Assembly (NCBI RefSeq): GCF_042684705.1
Contig: NZ_JBHULZ010000026.1
Location: forward strand, 124,001 to 188,000
DNA: 64,000 nt
Reading direction: 5' to 3'
DNA from: Mesonia sediminis
Lineage (GTDB): Bacteria; Bacteroidota; Bacteroidia; Flavobacteriales; Flavobacteriaceae
Shown: piece after piece, positions 17,524 to 26,000 of the stretch
Numbering within the stretch: position 1 is the stretch's first letter
How the letters are laid out: each line of letters opens with the position of its first letter
The notes under the pieces: model-generated
Seen by the model: only the letters and a program-made list of their open reading frames with translations
Told to the model about the DNA's origin: nothing
The model's database searches: none
Made by a program: the position numbers and the translations under genes

Positions 17524-18828
17524 TTACAACTCTTTAAAATTATTAATTTTCACCTCCGCTTTTAAATCGTGAAGCAAATTATATAGACCAAAAAATGTTC
17601 TATTAATGTATAAGAAATGTTTACTTCCTCGGTTTCCATTCATTTTTCTTAATTCAGTGTCTTTACTATATTTTTCACTTAGGTCGGTTATTTTACTCCA
17701 AAATGTTTCATCACTAAAATCAAAGGACTCATTGTGAAAAGGCGATGTAAACAAACTCAGCATTTCATAAAATAAATTTGAAAAGAAATCTATTTCACGC
17801 TTAGTATCGGTTTCCACAATAATTTCTAATTCTTTTAGCTTTTGCAGGAAAAATTCTTTGTTATTGATATTTTCAGGAACTGCCAATTCAAAATAAGGCT
17901 TATAGAACTCCTCTGGCACTTGTTTAATGCAACCAAAATCAATAGCAATTAACTTATTTTTGGGCGTTATTAAAAAGTTACCCGGGTGCGGATCGGCGTG
18001 AACCGCTTTTAGTTCGTGCATTTGATACATGTAAAAATCCCATAATGCTTGACCAATTTGGTCGCCTTGCTCTTTTGAGAAATCTGTTTTGGTAAACTCA
18101 CTTAGGTGCAAGCCTTCAACCCAATCCATAGTAATAATTTTTTCACTTGATAAATCAGGATAATATTTTGGAAACCCTAAATTCGGAATGTGCTTACAGG
18201 CTTCAGAAATTTCTATACTTTGCTTCACTTCAAGCAAATAATCTGTTTCTTCAATTAATTTACCTTCAACTTCTTTAAAATATTTATCTGAATCTTTTCC
18301 TTGTAGATTAAACATTTTCATCGCAACAGGTTTAACCATTGCTAAATCTGAACTAATACTATTGGCGACTCCCGGATATTGAATTTTCACAGCAAGTTTT
18401 TTCCCATCTTTTTGTGCCCGGTGAACCTGACCTATACTCGCAGCATTTACAGAGTTTAAATTAAATTCATCGTAGATATTTTCTGGGTAGTCGCCAAGGT
18501 ATTTATGAAAAGTTTTTCGAACTAAAGGGGCAGATAATGGAGGTACACTAAATTGCGCCAACGAAAACTTCTCTACATAAGCATTTGGCAGTAAACTTTT
18601 CTCCATAGATAACATTTGTGCCACCTTTAGCGCACTACCTTTTAGGTTTTTTAAACCATTATAAATATCGGCAGCGTTATCTTCATCGAGCTCATCGCGA
18701 GTAAGATCTGGATTAAAGGCCTTTTTACTATAATGTTTTAAGTAATTTCCACCTATTTTAAAACCGGTTTTAACCAGTTCGGTAGTGCGGCCAATCTTGC
18801 CTGTAGGGATTTTATCTATTGTTTTCAT
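17524..18828 (-). CDS. ABC1/UbiB-family atypical kinase (AarF type)
   Basis: A 434-aa protein of the ABC1 atypical kinase family. The signature KxGQ-like loop is LKGSALKVAQMLSMEKSLLP, the Ala-rich nucleotide loop is NAASIGQVHRAQ with LAVKIQYPG, and the catalytic loop and metal motif are HADPHPGNFLI and AIDFGCIKQ. Relatives support quinone or lipid metabolism; the exact substrate is unknown. It starts 3 bases after the TetR-type gene and they share one promoter, so the regulator probably controls it. Confidence 0.9.
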   Translation of the reverse strand: MKTIDKIPTGKIGRTTELVKTGFKIGGNYLKHYSKKAFNPDLTRDELDEDNAADIYNGLKNLKGSALKVAQMLSMEKSLLPNAYVEKFSLAQFSVPPLSAPLVRKTFHKYLGDYPENIYDEFNLNSVNAASIGQVHRAQKDGKKLAVKIQYPGVANSISSDLAMVKPVAMKMFNLQGKDSDKYFKEVEGKLIEETDYLLEVKQSIEISEACKHIPNLGFPKYYPDLSSEKIITMDWVEGLHLSEFTKTDFSKEQGDQIGQALWDFYMYQMHELKAVHADPHPGNFLITPKNKLIAIDFGCIKQVPEEFYKPYFELAVPENINNKEFFLQKLKELEIIVETDTKREIDFFSNLFYEMLSLFTSPFHNESFDFSDETFWSKITDLSEKYSKDTELRKMNGNRGSKHFLYINRTFFGLYNLLHDLKAEVKINNFKEL

Positions 18829-18831
18829 AGG

Positions 18832-19524
18832 CTATGCCTTATGGGATTGGTAAATAAATTTTCCAAAATCAATAACTCGCTCTAATGGCGTGTTATTAAA
18901 TACGTCAAATATGGTATTTACAGATTTTTCAATCGCTACATCTGTTTGTTCAAATTGTGGCGAGTTGTCATCTAGCCAAAACTTCATTAAAAATACAGTT
19001 TGTAGCCAAGCTCCTTCTGAGAAAATCGTTTTATTGTGCCTAAGTAGTTTAACTTTTTGCTCATCATTTTTATCTTCTATAAGTTCACTAGCAAATTGTT
19101 TAACCCGTTTACGCAAACCAGAAAGTTGTTCTAAATTTTTAAGAGGTGACTCATGCTCTTTTAAACTGAAAATTACATAACTTCTATTAGCTGTCAAGAG
19201 TTCAAAAAAAGTAAAAAAGAAAGTTAGCATTTTTTCCCTGTTCGAAAAATTACTGGTTTCTTCGGCTTGATTCATCAAATCTATACTCATTTGATAAAAT
19301 TCTTCCCAAATACTACGTTGTAAGGCATCTAAGCTACCAAAGAATTGGTAAAAGCTCGCTTCTTCTTCACCTAAGTTTTTAGCAAATTTGTATACGCTTT
19401 TGGGTCGTTTTTCTTCCTCCAAAACATACGTCATGTAAGCTGAAATCCAATCTTTCTTTTGCAACTTTTTTACTTTGGGCTTTGCTGAATTCCTTTTTGT
19501 ATTTGTATTTTTTTTTGCTGCCAT
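18832..19524 (-). CDS. TetR-like transcriptional regulator
   Basis: A 230-aa protein with a Lys-rich N-terminal tail (MAAKKNTNTKRNSAKPKVKK) and a TetR-type helix-turn-helix at about residues 25-75 (SVYKFAKNLGEEEASFYQFF, followed by GSLDALQ). The rest is an all-helical ligand or dimer domain. The HTH is atypical in that it is rich in acidic residues. It forms an operon with the ABC1 kinase and is divergent from htpG. A 10-bp inverted repeat in its own promoter suggests autoregulation. Confidence 0.8.
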   Translation of the reverse strand: MAAKKNTNTKRNSAKPKVKKLQKKDWISAYMTYVLEEEKRPKSVYKFAKNLGEEEASFYQFFGSLDALQRSIWEEFYQMSIDLMNQAEETSNFSNREKMLTFFFTFFELLTANRSYVIFSLKEHESPLKNLEQLSGLRKRVKQFASELIEDKNDEQKVKLLRHNKTIFSEGAWLQTVFLMKFWLDDNSPQFEQTDVAIEKSVNTIFDVFNNTPLERVIDFGKFIYQSHKA

Positions 19525-19539
19525 AACTTATATTTTTAT

Positions 19540-19572
19540 CAAAGATACAACTTTGTTTAATCTTTTAATCAA
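19540..19572 (-). promoter_or_regulatory. Promoter of the TetR-ABC1 operon
   Basis: On the minus strand TTG (19572-19570), a 22-base spacer and TATCTTTG (19547-19540) match the -33/-7 consensus. The regulator ATG lies 15 bases downstream. Confidence 0.75.
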
Positions 19573-19585
19573 TTAATTAAACAAA
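19552..19585. promoter_or_regulatory. Perfect 10-bp inverted repeat, candidate TetR operator
   Basis: TTTGTTTAAT (19552-19561) and ATTAAACAAA (19576-19585) are exact complements with a 14-base spacer. The repeat covers the -33 element of the tetR-like promoter, where binding would block transcription. Confidence 0.55.
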
Positions 19586-19623
19586 AAATCTGTTAATATT
19601 TTTACCTTAACGCTCAAATAATA

Positions 19624-19663
19624 TGCCAGTTTGTCAGATAACTAGAATTGGTATTTTTTTTGA
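19624..19663 (+). promoter_or_regulatory. Putative sigma-54-like promoter and upstream repeat before htpG
   Basis: TTGG (19648-19651) and GA (19662-19663) keep the GG-N10-G(C/A) spacing of -24/-12 promoters. TGCCA and TGTCA (19624-19636) form an imperfect dyad just upstream. No TAnnTTTG box is present before htpG. Confidence 0.4.
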
Positions 19664-19697
19664 CTTATTCGAGAAAACGATTTTAAAATTTTAAAAA

Positions 19698-21581
19698 ATG
19701 GCAACAGGAAAAATAAATGTATCGGTAGAGAATATCTTTCCGCTTATCAAGAAATTTTTATACAGCGACCACGAAATATTCTTACGTGAGTTAATTTCAA
19801 ATGCAACAGATGCAACCTTAAAACTAAAGCACCTAACGCGCATTGGCGAGACCGATGTGACTTATGGTAAACCCGTGATTGAGGTGAAAATTAACAAAGA
19901 AAACAATACCTTGCATATTATTGACGAAGGTGTGGGAATGACTAAAGATGAAGTAGAAAAATACATCAATCAAGTAGCTTTCTCTGGTGCCGAAGAATTT
20001 TTAGAAAAATATAAAGATTCGGCAAAAGATAGCGGTATTATTGGTCATTTTGGTCTGGGGTTCTATTCTGCCTTCATGGTGGCCGATAAAGTAGAAATTA
20101 TCACCAAATCTTATAAAGATGAGCCCGCAGCACATTGGACTTGTGAAGGAACCACCGAGTTTACTTTAGAAGAAACCACAAAAGAAAATAGAGGTACAGA
20201 AATCATCTTACACCTTAACGAAGAAGAAAAAGAATTTTTAGAAGAGCAACGCATAGAAAACCTATTGACAAAATACAATAAGTTTATGCCTGTACCCATT
20301 AAGTTTGGTACAAAAGAGAAAACTTTACCTAAGGCAGAAGATGCACCAGAAGATGAAGAAGCAAAGACAGTTACTGTTGACAACATAATCAATAATCCAG
20401 ATCCCGCTTGGACCAAGCAACCCACAGATCTTGAAGAAGAAGACTATAAAAGCTTTTACCGGGAGCTCTACCCAATGCAGTTTGAAGAACCACTATTCCA
20501 CATTCATTTAAATGTAGACTATCCTTTTAACTTAACCGGTATTTTATACTTCCCTAAGCTCTCTAACGACTTGAGTATGCAAAGGGATAAAATACAGCTT
20601 TATCAAAATCAAGTTTTCGTTACAGACAATGTAGAAGGAATTGTACCCGAGTTTCTTACCATGCTTAAGGGAGTAATTGACTCACCAGACATTCCGTTAA
20701 ACGTTTCGCGTTCTTACTTACAAGCCGATGGAGCAGTTAAAAAGATTTCAAGTTACATTACTAGAAAAGTAGCCGATAAATTAAAATCTCTCTTTAACCA
20801 AAATCGTGAAGATTTTGAGAAAAAATGGAATGATATTAAGGTGGTAATCGAGTATGGCATGCTATCTGAAGACAAGTTCTTTGAGAAAGCAGACAAATTT
20901 GCATTATACCCCAGTGTAGATGAAAAGTACTACACCTATGATGAATTGATAGAAAAAATCAAAGCCAATCAAACCGATAAAGACGGTAAAACCGTTGTTC
21001 TTTATGCCTCAAACAAAGATGAGCAACACAGCTATATTCAAGCAGCAAAAGAGAAAAACTACGAGGTGTTATTGTTAGACTCTCCTATTGTAGCGCATTT
21101 AATTCAAAAATTAGAAAGCAGTAAAGAAAACATCTCTTTCGTAAGGGTAGATAGCGATCACGTTGATAACTTGATTAAAAAAGAAGAGAACCAAGTTTCT
21201 AAATTATCAGACGAGGAAAAAGAAAAGCTTAAAGCGGATTTTGAAGCTATTGTTCCAAAAGAAAAGTACACTGTACAATTAGAACCTATGGATAGCAATG
21301 CGGCACCTCTAATGATCACCCAACCCGAATTTATGCGTAGGATGAAAGAAATGCAACAAACCGGTGGTGGGGGTATGTTTGGCATGGGCAATATGCCAGA
21401 TATGTACAACTTGGTGGTAAATGTAAATCACCCACTTATGAGCGATTTAATAAACCAAGACAAAGAAGTGCAAGAAAAAACCATTAAGCAAGCCTTAGAT
21501 TTGGCTAAACTCTCTCAGAACCTATTAAAAGGAGAAGAGCTAACCAATTTTGTGAAACGCAGTTTTGAATTGATGAAATAA
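19698..21581 (+). CDS. htpG: Molecular chaperone HtpG (Hsp90)
   Basis: HtpG is the cytosolic bacterial Hsp90, an ATP-driven dimeric chaperone. The 627-aa protein has the GHKL ATPase domain (EIFLRELISNATDATLK, DEGVGMTKDE, GHFGLGFYSAF), the middle domain with the catalytic Arg region (NVSRSYLQAD) and the C-terminal dimerisation domain with a GGGGMFGMGNMPDMY loop typical of bacteroidal HtpG. It is monocistronic, with a terminator right behind it and a non-standard promoter in front. Confidence 0.97.
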   Translation: MATGKINVSVENIFPLIKKFLYSDHEIFLRELISNATDATLKLKHLTRIGETDVTYGKPVIEVKINKENNTLHIIDEGVGMTKDEVEKYINQVAFSGAEEFLEKYKDSAKDSGIIGHFGLGFYSAFMVADKVEIITKSYKDEPAAHWTCEGTTEFTLEETTKENRGTEIILHLNEEEKEFLEEQRIENLLTKYNKFMPVPIKFGTKEKTLPKAEDAPEDEEAKTVTVDNIINNPDPAWTKQPTDLEEEDYKSFYRELYPMQFEEPLFHIHLNVDYPFNLTGILYFPKLSNDLSMQRDKIQLYQNQVFVTDNVEGIVPEFLTMLKGVIDSPDIPLNVSRSYLQADGAVKKISSYITRKVADKLKSLFNQNREDFEKKWNDIKVVIEYGMLSEDKFFEKADKFALYPSVDEKYYTYDELIEKIKANQTDKDGKTVVLYASNKDEQHSYIQAAKEKNYEVLLLDSPIVAHLIQKLESSKENISFVRVDSDHVDNLIKKEENQVSKLSDEEKEKLKADFEAIVPKEKYTVQLEPMDSNAAPLMITQPEFMRRMKEMQQTGGGGMFGMGNMPDMYNLVVNVNHPLMSDLINQDKEVQEKTIKQALDLAKLSQNLLKGEELTNFVKRSFELMK

Positions 21582-21602
21582 CAATTTCAAATTCAGTTAA
21601 AG

Positions 21603-21653
21603 AGCCTGGTAGTTTTCTTATTTTGGGACATTAGAAAACTACTGGGCTTTTTA
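21603..21653 (+). terminator. Terminator of htpG
   Basis: A 16-bp arm starting AGCCTGGTAG pairs, with two G-U pairs, to the arm ending ACTGGGCT; a T-rich tract follows. It lies 21 bases past the htpG stop. Confidence 0.85.
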
Positions 21654-21676
21654 TTTAATATTAGATAACATAGGCC

Positions 21677-21706
21677 TTGCAAAAATTAGTGAAGCGTTTA
21701 TCTTTG
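21677..21706 (+). promoter_or_regulatory. Promoter of the thrS-infC-rpmI-rplT operon
   Basis: TTG at 21677-21679, a 19-base spacer and TATCTTTG at 21699-21706 form a near-ideal Bacteroidota promoter; the thrS ATG follows after 17 bases. Confidence 0.82.
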
Positions 21707-21723
21707 TAACATAATATAAAACT

Positions 21724-23670
21724 ATGATAAAAATAACCCTACCCGACGGAAGCGTAAAGGAGGTCCAACAAGGAACAACAGTCTTAGAAGTGGCTAAAAG
21801 TATTAGCGAAGGTTTAGCGCGAAATGTTTTATCGGCCCAATTTAATGGGCAAACGGTTGAAACATCTACCCCATTAAACCAAGACGGCTCTTTAGTGCTT
21901 TTTACTTGGAAGGATAAAGAAGGTAAAAAGGCTTTTTGGCATAGCTCATCTCACGTTATGGCACAGGCTCTTCAGGAGCTTTTTCCAGGAGTTAAACTCA
22001 CTATTGGACCGGCTATTGAAAATGGTTTTTATTACGATGTTGATTTTGGAGAACATAAAATTTCAGATGCCGATTTTCCAAAAATTGAAAAGCGAATGCT
22101 AGAAATTGCCCGTGGTAAACACGACTTTTCATTACGCGAGGTTAGCAAACAAAACGCTTTAGATTTTTATAAAAAAGAACAAAATCCGTTCAAGGTTGAA
22201 TTAATAGAGAATTTAGAAGACGGTGATATCACATTTTGTGATCACGATAACTTTACGGATTTATGTCGAGGAGGGCACATACCCAATACGGGCAATATAA
22301 AAGCGGTTAAAATAATGAATGTCGCTGGAGCTTATTGGCGAGGAGACGAAAACAAGCCGCAATTAACCCGTGTATATGGTATAAGTTTTCCTAAACAAAA
22401 AGATTTAAAAGAATATTTGGCTCTTTTAGAAGAAGCTAAAAAAAGAGATCATAGAAAGTTAGGCAAAGAATTACAACTTTTTACTTTTTCTCAAAAAGTA
22501 GGACAAGGTTTACCCCTCTGGCTACCCAAAGGTGCTGCACTAAGGCAAAGGCTTGAAGATTTCTTGAAAAGAGCACAGCATAAAGCAGGCTACGAAAGCG
22601 TGGTAACACCGCACATTGGACAAAAAGAACTGTACGAAACTTCTGGGCACTATGCCAAATATGGTGAAGATAGTTTTCAACCTATCTTGACCCCACATGA
22701 AAATGAAGAGTTTTTATTAAAACCAATGAATTGTCCGCATCACTGCGAAATTTATAATGCCAGCGCCTGGAGTTATCGCGACTTGCCCAAACGATTTGCC
22801 GAATTTGGTACCGTTTACCGTTATGAACAAAGTGGCGAATTACACGGTTTAACCCGAGTAAGAGGCTTTACGCAAGATGATGCACACATATTTTGTACAC
22901 CAGATCAATTAGATCAGGAGTTTAAAAATGTAATTGACCTGGTACTGTATGTATTTGGTTCTTTAGGATTTGAAGATTTCACTGCTCAGGTTTCCCTCAG
23001 AGATCCTGAGAATAAAGAAAAATACATCGGCAGCGATGAAAATTGGGAGAAGGCCGAACAGGCTATAATTAATGCTGCAAAAGAAAAAGGACTCAATTAT
23101 GTTATCGAAACTGGAGAGGCTGCATTTTATGGACCAAAATTAGATTTTATGGTTAAAGATGCTTTGGGGCGCAGTTGGCAGTTAGGAACTATACAGGTTG
23201 ACTATAATTTACCAGAACGTTTTGATTTAACCTACAAGGGTAGCGATAACGAAGAACACAGACCCGTAATGATTCACCGAGCTCCATTTGGAAGTATGGA
23301 ACGCTTTGTAGCTATTTTATTAGAGCATACAGCAGGTAATTTCCCACTTTGGCTAATGCCTCAGCAAGCTATTATCTTGTCTCTAAGCGAGAAATATGAA
23401 AAATACACCAAAAAAGTTTTAAATTTATTAGAAAATCACGAAATTCGCAGCGCGTTAGATAACCGTAGTGAAACCATGGGTAAGAAAATTCGGGAAGCCG
23501 AAATGAACAAAATACCCTATATGCTCATTATTGGTGAACAAGAAGAGCTGAATGGCACGGTATCTGTACGTAAACACGGTGGTGATGATTTAGGAGAAAT
23601 GACAATTGAAGATTTTGCTCAATTGATTTCTAAAGAGATAAATGCATCACTAAAAACATTTGAAGTTTAA
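21724..23670 (+). CDS. thrS: Threonine-tRNA ligase
   Basis: ThrS charges tRNA-Thr. The 648-aa protein has the N-terminal TGS domain (1-62), the editing domain with HSSSHVMAQALQELF and CRGGHIPNTG, the class II core (MNCPHHCEIY, RGFTQDDAHIFC, VMIHRAPFGSMERF, containing the zinc Cys and two His) and the anticodon-binding domain (from about 545). Its place in front of infC, rpmI and rplT is the common bacterial order, and it has its own strong promoter. Confidence 0.98.
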   Translation: MIKITLPDGSVKEVQQGTTVLEVAKSISEGLARNVLSAQFNGQTVETSTPLNQDGSLVLFTWKDKEGKKAFWHSSSHVMAQALQELFPGVKLTIGPAIENGFYYDVDFGEHKISDADFPKIEKRMLEIARGKHDFSLREVSKQNALDFYKKEQNPFKVELIENLEDGDITFCDHDNFTDLCRGGHIPNTGNIKAVKIMNVAGAYWRGDENKPQLTRVYGISFPKQKDLKEYLALLEEAKKRDHRKLGKELQLFTFSQKVGQGLPLWLPKGAALRQRLEDFLKRAQHKAGYESVVTPHIGQKELYETSGHYAKYGEDSFQPILTPHENEEFLLKPMNCPHHCEIYNASAWSYRDLPKRFAEFGTVYRYEQSGELHGLTRVRGFTQDDAHIFCTPDQLDQEFKNVIDLVLYVFGSLGFEDFTAQVSLRDPENKEKYIGSDENWEKAEQAIINAAKEKGLNYVIETGEAAFYGPKLDFMVKDALGRSWQLGTIQVDYNLPERFDLTYKGSDNEEHRPVMIHRAPFGSMERFVAILLEHTAGNFPLWLMPQQAIILSLSEKYEKYTKKVLNLLENHEIRSALDNRSETMGKKIREAEMNKIPYMLIIGEQEELNGTVSVRKHGGDDLGEMTIEDFAQLISKEINASLKTFEV

Positions 23671-23686
23671 TTTAAAATAGATAGTC

Positions 23687-24241
23687 ATAGCAATTCGTAG
23701 AAAAAAATCAAGAGGATCGAGGACGATCAAAGAAGATCAGCACAAAATCAATGATAAAATTCGTGCTAAAGAAGTTCGTTTAGTAGGTGATAATGTAGAG
23801 ATGGGTGTATATCCTATCGAAAAAGCTTTAGCCAAAGCTGAAGAACTGGGTGTAGATTTGGTTGAAATTTCGCCAAATGCAAAACCTCCCGTTGTAAAAG
23901 CAATGGACTATAAGAAATTCCTCTACGAACAAAAGAAAAGAGAAAAAGCTTTAAAAGCAAAAGCAACCAAAGTTGTGGTTAAAGAAATTAGGTTTGGCCC
24001 TAATACCGACGACCACGATTACGAGTTTAAGAAAAATCATGCAATCGGGTTTCTTAAAGATGGTGCCAAGCTTAAAGCCTATGTTTTCTTTAAAGGTCGT
24101 TCTATTGTTTTTAAAGATCAAGGTGAAATTTTACTGCTTCGTCTAGCACAAGATCTAGAAGAATATGGTAAAGTAGAGCAAATGCCTAAATTAGAAGGGA
24201 AGCGTATGAATATGTTCATAGCGCCTAAAAAATCAAAATAA
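23687..24241 (+). CDS. infC: Translation initiation factor IF-3, probable non-AUG start
   Basis: IF-3 binds the 30S subunit and polices start-codon choice. The first ATG in frame (23801) would give only 146 aa and cut away part of the N-terminal domain. Upstream of it the frame is open to a TAG at 23678 and encodes IRRKKSRGSRTIKEDQHKIN and then DKIRAKEVRLVGDNVEMGVY, which is typical IF-3 N-terminal sequence. No ATG, GTG or TTG lies there; ATA at 23687 (followed by AIRRKK, as in relatives) or ATT at 23693 is the likely start, giving about 184 aa. Rare start codons in infC are known in enterobacteria to allow self-control. Confidence 0.85.
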   Translation: MAIRRKKSRGSRTIKEDQHKINDKIRAKEVRLVGDNVEMGVYPIEKALAKAEELGVDLVEISPNAKPPVVKAMDYKKFLYEQKKREKALKAKATKVVVKEIRFGPNTDDHDYEFKKNHAIGFLKDGAKLKAYVFFKGRSIVFKDQGEILLLRLAQDLEEYGKVEQMPKLEGKRMNMFIAPKKSK

Positions 24242-24282
24242 GATATTATCATTAGAGAGATAATAATTAATAAGGATATATT

Positions 24283-24480
24283 ATGCCTAAAATGAAGACT
24301 AAATCTAGTGCTAAAAAGCGATTCAAGCTAACCGGTACTGGAAAAATTAAAAGAAAGCACGCGTTTAAAAGTCATATCTTAACCAAGAAGTCTAAAAAAC
24401 GTAAGCTTAAATTAACTCATTCGACTTTAGTACATAAAGCCGATGAGGACAACATTAAATTGCAATTACGCTTAAAGTAA
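24283..24480 (+). CDS. rpmI: 50S ribosomal protein L35
   Basis: A 65-aa, strongly basic protein (MPKMKTKSSAKKRFKLTGTG, then KRKHAFKSHILTKKSKKRK) with the full L35 pattern. It lies 41 bases after infC and 97 bases before rplT in the classical infC-rpmI-rplT order. Confidence 0.97.
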   Translation: MPKMKTKSSAKKRFKLTGTGKIKRKHAFKSHILTKKSKKRKLKLTHSTLVHKADEDNIKLQLRLK

Positions 24481-24577
24481 TAGCCATTTAATTGGTTAAA
24501 ACTAGTTAATAACCCTGGAGTTGGGCCCAAAAAAGAGCTATTTAAGTATAGACGCCTACTACAAAATCATTTAAAAT

Positions 24578-24922
24578 ATGCCAAGATCAGTAAACTCAGT
24601 AGCTTCAAGAGCCAGAAGAAAAAAGGTAATGAAGCAAGCAAAAGGATACTTCGGACGTCGTAAAAACGTTTGGACAGTAGCCAAAAACGCGGTTGAAAAA
24701 GCAATGTTATATGCTTATAGAGACCGTAAAGCAAAGAAAAGAACATTTAGATCATTATGGATTACTCGTATAAATGCGGGTGCTAGAATGAACGGAATGT
24801 CTTATTCTCAATTTATGGGTAAATTAAAAGCCAACGAAATCGAATTAAACCGTAAGGTTTTAGCAGATTTGGCTATGAACCACCCAGAGGCTTTTAAAGC
24901 CATTGTTGAGAAAGTAAAATAA
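24578..24922 (+). CDS. rplT: 50S ribosomal protein L20
   Basis: L20 is an early assembly protein of the large subunit. The 114-aa sequence (MPRSVNSVASRARRKKVMKQ, then AKGYFGRRKNVWTVAKNAVE) is standard. A strong terminator follows it, closing the thrS operon. In some bacteria L20 represses rpmI; I see no obvious mimic in the 97-base leader. Confidence 0.97.
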   Translation: MPRSVNSVASRARRKKVMKQAKGYFGRRKNVWTVAKNAVEKAMLYAYRDRKAKKRTFRSLWITRINAGARMNGMSYSQFMGKLKANEIELNRKVLADLAMNHPEAFKAIVEKVK

Positions 24923-24953
24923 TTTGCAAAACCCTATTATCTCTCTATATATT

Positions 24954-24987
24954 AAACCACTTTAGCAAGCTAAAGTGGTTTTTTTTA
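24954..24987 (+). terminator. Terminator of the thrS-rplT operon
   Basis: AAACCACTTTAGC and GCTAAAGTGGTTT form a 13-bp arm pair followed by eight T, 31 bases past the rplT stop. Confidence 0.92.
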
Positions 24988-25043
24988 TTTCTCGTTAGCC
25001 ACAGCTATAGCGTAAAGAATGTCAAAAATCGTATCTTTAAACT

Positions 25044-26000
25044 ATGAAAAATAAAAAGCTTCTTACGCTATTTCCACTCCTATCCTTCCTTTGTAGTACT
25101 GCTCAGGTACCGCTAGATCATATCAAATTTAAGCAAATGTATCGCTTAAAGAATAATACCGAAATTTATGTACCGCTAGGCAATGTGGCATTTGCAGATG
25201 CTATTATCTCTTTTAAAGAAGGTGAACCTAAAGCCTTAAAAAAGTATACCAACCCAAAAGCAGCTCTAGGAGAACCAGATTATAAGAAGTACCTCGATCA
25301 ATCCTATGTCTCAATTGGATGTAAGGGTGAGCTCATCGTAGCATTTACAGACAACGGTTTTATTGATATAGATGGACCCGATTTATATTTTTTTGAAATA
25401 GGCCCCTCCATAGAAGCCTTTGAGATTGCCATTTCTAGCGATGCCAAAGAGTGGGTAACTATTGGACGTGTAGAAGGTGGAGCATCGCAAATAGATATTG
25501 CCTCAGCAGTAGAAAAAGAAGAAGAAAAAAAGATTTATTATTATGTAAAAATTAAAGATTTAGCCTCCTTTTGTAGTGGCCCAACGGCCGGTGCAGACAT
25601 AGATGCAGTAGGTACTATTGGAGCCGTTTTAAAGTTGAATGTGAAGGCACATTTACTATTTGATACCGATTCCCATAATCTAAAAAGTCAAGCATTAAAT
25701 AAACTAAACGATTTTATAGATATCATTAAAAAAATACCCAAAGCACAAATCGTAATTGCAGGACATACTGATAGTGATGCTAGCAGCAGGTATAATCATA
25801 ATTTAGGATTAAATCGAGCTCGAGAAGTAGAAAAATTTTTAAAATTCAAACTAAACCCCTTAGGCGCTTACCGTTTTAAAAGCGAAAGCTATGGAGAGCA
25901 AAAGCCGGTAGCACCCAATGATACTCCCAGCAATAAACAAAAAAACAGGCGGGTAGAAATTATTGTTTTACCGCACGAGTCTTTTTATAAAGCTCCTTAG
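25044..26000 (+). CDS. OmpA-family outer-membrane/periplasmic protein with N-terminal surface domain
   Basis: The 318-aa protein has a signal peptide (LLTLFPLLSFLCSTAQV, cleavage near residue 21), an N-terminal beta domain (about 45-200, with GCKGELIVAFTDNGFIDIDG and FEIGPSIEAFEIAISSDAK) and a C-terminal OmpA domain (about 210-310, LLFDTDSHNLKSQALNKLND, IAGHTDSDASSRYNHNLGLN, RRVEIIV) that binds peptidoglycan. A TATCTTTA box lies upstream of the start. Its last 4 bases overlap the convergent gene. Confidence 0.85.
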   Translation: MKNKKLLTLFPLLSFLCSTAQVPLDHIKFKQMYRLKNNTEIYVPLGNVAFADAIISFKEGEPKALKKYTNPKAALGEPDYKKYLDQSYVSIGCKGELIVAFTDNGFIDIDGPDLYFFEIGPSIEAFEIAISSDAKEWVTIGRVEGGASQIDIASAVEKEEEKKIYYYVKIKDLASFCSGPTAGADIDAVGTIGAVLKLNVKAHLLFDTDSHNLKSQALNKLNDFIDIIKKIPKAQIVIAGHTDSDASSRYNHNLGLNRAREVEKFLKFKLNPLGAYRFKSESYGEQKPVAPNDTPSNKQKNRRVEIIVLPHESFYKAP

